Source: Phycisphaerae bacterium
GTDB taxonomy: Bacteria; Planctomycetota; Phycisphaerae; JAAYCJ01
DNA length: 43,422 nucleotides
NCBI GenBank assembly: GCA_012729815.1
Contig: JAAYCJ010000075.1
Span: 1-43,422 of the forward strand
Direction: 5' to 3'
Below are positions 41,486 through 43,422 of this stretch, piece after piece. The notes under the pieces were generated by a model. The model did not search any database and was not told the DNA's origin. It saw only the letters and a list, made by a program, of their open reading frames with translations. Every line of letters begins with the position of its first letter. The first letter of the stretch is position 1. The position numbers and the translations under genes are program-made.

Positions 41486-43150
41486 TCAGGGCGTCCAGCG
41501 GGCTCGGCGCAGCGTCACCGCACCGTGCTGATCCGCTGCCAATCCCAGGTGCCAGAGGCCCAGCGTTGAGCCAAGTTCCAGGGCGACTTCAGGCCCGCTA
41601 TCGACGGTGATCCCGGCCTGACCTTTGGAGAGCTGGAGGACCAGGTCAAACCGCCGGTCCTGAGGCCACGGCTGAGGGTATTCGACCTCATAACCGATGG
41701 GAAAAGCCGTGTGGGCATACCACGGAACGTGGTCAGCGACTGAAGTCTCGACCCGACTCGCCGAGCCCGCACCAACCAGGATCCTGCCGCCGTCGGCGAA
41801 CCGGACGCGCAGCCGGGCCGATCGGACCTGTCCCGCATAGAGAAAGACGTCGCCAAACAGCAGATAGCCCGACGGCTTGTGAACCGAAAGCGTCAGCGTA
41901 ACCTTGCCCTCGGTGAGCAGCGGAAACGCCCGGACGATACCGGCCGGTCCGGCGCCGGAATCCTCAACCCGCAACGCCGCGCCCGCCTGATCGTCGTCGG
42001 GATCGACCAACTGAGCCGAGCCAGACGATGAGCCGAGGCTGCACCACGCGGTCAGTCCGTCGCGAAAATCCTCGACGATCTCGCGCCGGCCGAGCCACGC
42101 CCGGTCCACTCGAACCAGGTGGGCCTGCTGAAAATTCCAATCGCCCTCGTTGAATGCCACCGTCAGATCGCCGTTTGGCAGTTGAGCCACGTAAGGGTAC
42201 ATGACTCCCCAATAGACGTCGGTGGCGGTCAGAGGATAGTCGGTGTGGGCGATCTCGTCTCCGCCGTAGAACGCTCGGCCGTCGTCGGAAACCGCGAGCA
42301 TCAGGCTATGGCGGGCGTAGGCCGAATCGACGCACGGGTTCCACGCCAACAGGATGCGCCCGTCGGCGAGTTTGACCAGCACCGCCGGCGCATTGCCGGA
42401 AGGAACCGACGACGGCTGCGGCGCGCTCCACGACAGACCTCCATCGTGCGAAAACGACTCCCACTGGCAGCCGTGCTGCGTCCGCAACAGCATCCACACC
42501 CGCCCGTCGGGCAGTTCGACGACGCTTGGCTCCAGCGCTCCGCTTTCCATCCCCGCTCCGCCCACGTCGAGCACCGATGGCGAGACCTGCCACGTGGCCC
42601 CCTCGTCATCGGAAACCAGGGCCGAGACCACCGACTTGCCAGCCTGCCCGGTCATCAGGCCGTACGGATAGACCACGCGGCCGGAGGAAAGCTGCGTCAT
42701 CGAAAGCGGCGGACATTGATAGCGCCCCCGCGCGGGCAGCCGTGAAGGCGCCGACCACGTCCCGCCGCCGTCATCGGAAAACATGGCCCAGCCTTCGCAC
42801 AGCGACTTGGCCGGGTCCAGATCGGGACTGAACCCGCCGAAGCGGACAAACGTCAGCAGAATCCGCCCGCTGCGCAACCTCAGCATGGCGGAAGGAATCT
42901 GCGCATACTCTCGCGTGCCGGCAAGCAGCACGCGCCCCTCGTCCCACGTGCGGCCGCCGTCGGCGGACTCTCTCAACTCGGCCCGGCAAAGATGAAAAAT
43001 CCCCGGCCGCGGAAACACCGGCCCGGAAACCAACCACAATAGCCGCCCATCATCGGCGGCCGCAATCGGTCCGGCAAGCGTGGTTCGGTATCGGCGATCA
43101 GTGCCTAACATGTGGGTTTGTGCCACGAGACTGTCTCCAACAACTTTCAT
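41486..43150 (-). CDS. Sialidase-like (BNR/Asp-box) protein, cytoplasmic
   Basis: A 554-residue protein whose first 370 residues form a six-bladed-propeller-like sialidase fold. Four Asp boxes (S-x-D-x-G-x-T/S-W) are visible: SADGGRTW at 62-69, SDDGGGTW, SDDEGATW and SHDGGLSW. The last 180 residues are a beta-rich, lectin-like domain (LTLSVHKPSGYLLFGDVFLY). It has no signal peptide, unlike most extracellular sialidases, so a true sialidase role is uncertain; related proteins of this fold also act as other exo-glycosidases or phosphorylases. ATG 43150 is chosen: the longer frame to 43369 would pass through the promoter at 43161-43190. Confidence 0.8.
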   Translation of the reverse strand: MKVVGDSLVAQTHMLGTDRRYRTTLAGPIAAADDGRLLWLVSGPVFPRPGIFHLCRAELRESADGGRTWDEGRVLLAGTREYAQIPSAMLRLRSGRILLTFVRFGGFSPDLDPAKSLCEGWAMFSDDGGGTWSAPSRLPARGRYQCPPLSMTQLSSGRVVYPYGLMTGQAGKSVVSALVSDDEGATWQVSPSVLDVGGAGMESGALEPSVVELPDGRVWMLLRTQHGCQWESFSHDGGLSWSAPQPSSVPSGNAPAVLVKLADGRILLAWNPCVDSAYARHSLMLAVSDDGRAFYGGDEIAHTDYPLTATDVYWGVMYPYVAQLPNGDLTVAFNEGDWNFQQAHLVRVDRAWLGRREIVEDFRDGLTAWCSLGSSSGSAQLVDPDDDQAGAALRVEDSGAGPAGIVRAFPLLTEGKVTLTLSVHKPSGYLLFGDVFLYAGQVRSARLRVRFADGGRILVGAGSASRVETSVADHVPWYAHTAFPIGYEVEYPQPWPQDRRFDLVLQLSKGQAGITVDSGPEVALELGSTLGLWHLGLAADQHGAVTLRRARWTP

Positions 43151-43160
43151 AGTCCGAAGG

Positions 43161-43190
43161 ATAATACCGGACGCAGGCCCGGTCAGTCCA
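43161..43190 (-). promoter_or_regulatory. Predicted promoter of the sialidase-like gene
   Basis: On the minus strand, TGGACT (43190-43185), 18 nt, TATTAT (43166-43161). The -10 ends 10 nt before ATG 43150, giving a leader of only about 3-4 nt. Confidence 0.5.
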
Positions 43191-43360
43191 GAAAACGCGG
43201 GCATTTTCGCCAGCCCAACGGCGAATACACGACAAGGACCGGGGCAATACCCACTGGATAAGGGCCTCCGGGAACGCCCATGGGGACCGATAACGCCACA
43301 AATCCTTGCCAAAGCCGCAGTTATCGCCCCCAGCCGGCCGAATTGACCCAGGATAAGCCC

Positions 43361-43390
43361 TTGCCCCATACACCCGGATTTGCTTATAAT
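43361..43390 (+). promoter_or_regulatory. Predicted promoter of a gene beyond the right edge
   Basis: TTGCCC (43361-43366), 18 nt, TATAAT (43385-43390). The 32 bases after it are open in one frame but too short to call a gene. The rest of the 272-nt end region (43151-43422) holds only the leftward promoter above. Confidence 0.5.
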
Positions 43391-43422
43391 GGATGCAGCA
43401 GCCGCACTGAGCGACTTGCGAA

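Noticed and set aside
1-43422. CRISPR array, rRNA operon, prophage or complete insertion sequence
   Set aside because: No regularly spaced direct repeats, no conserved rRNA stretches, no integrase or intact transposase; only a short unidentified tail at the left edge.

Overview
The window is a 43.4 kb piece of a GC-rich (about two-thirds G+C), gene-dense bacterial chromosome. Two secreted proteins with PEP-CTERM-type tails, an HYExAFE-family protein, a futalosine-pathway menaquinone gene (mqnD), the glycyl-radical and sialidase-like genes, and generally large envelope proteins all fit a planctomycete of the class Phycisphaerae. This is an inference: there is no rRNA or marker-gene tree here.

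Layout. 1-2.5 kb: the tail of an unidentified protein, a PEP-CTERM protein, and a leftward MEMO-parA pair. 2.5-7.6 kb: rightward dacB (PBP4-type) and a giant AsmA-like envelope protein. 7.6-10.4 kb: a DMT exporter, a membrane-anchored helical protein and a HAD-type lipoprotein. 10.4-15.0 kb: leftward dxr, rseP and pgsA (isoprenoid precursor, site-2 protease, phospholipid synthesis), with a small membrane protein upstream. 15.2-18.7 kb: rightward bifunctional-nuclease protein, a short GspE/PilB-like ATPase, and an acyl-adenylating-enzyme homologue whose key motifs look eroded. 18.7-24.5 kb: GH38 alpha-mannosidase, TerC, a DUF4432 sugar epimerase-like protein and mqnD. 24.5-28.3 kb: a GT39 glycosyltransferase, then a leftward methyltransferase plus RsbU-type phosphatase pair. 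28.5-34.2 kb: the second PEP-CTERM protein, nth, a YkgJ cysteine-cluster protein, a lipoprotein, hisS, an HYExAFE protein and three very small membrane-anchored proteins. 34.2-41.3 kb: the most accessory part, with a solitary PglX/type IIG-like adenine methyltransferase, and a glycyl-radical enzyme with its activase divergent from an AraC regulator. 41.3-43.2 kb: tRNA-Pro(UGG) and a four-Asp-box sialidase-like protein.

The clearest functional unit is the glycyl-radical enzyme, its radical-SAM activase and the divergent AraC regulator, which looks like an inducible anaerobic catabolic module of unknown substrate. Promoters of the sigma-70 type (TTGnnn, 16-18 nt, TAnnnT) can be read directly upstream of many genes. 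At three of them (methyltransferase, araC, sialidase-like gene) the -10 box lies so close to the start codon that the mRNA would be leaderless or nearly so. No CRISPR array, intact insertion sequence or rRNA gene was seen, and no gap without a gene exceeds about 280 bases.
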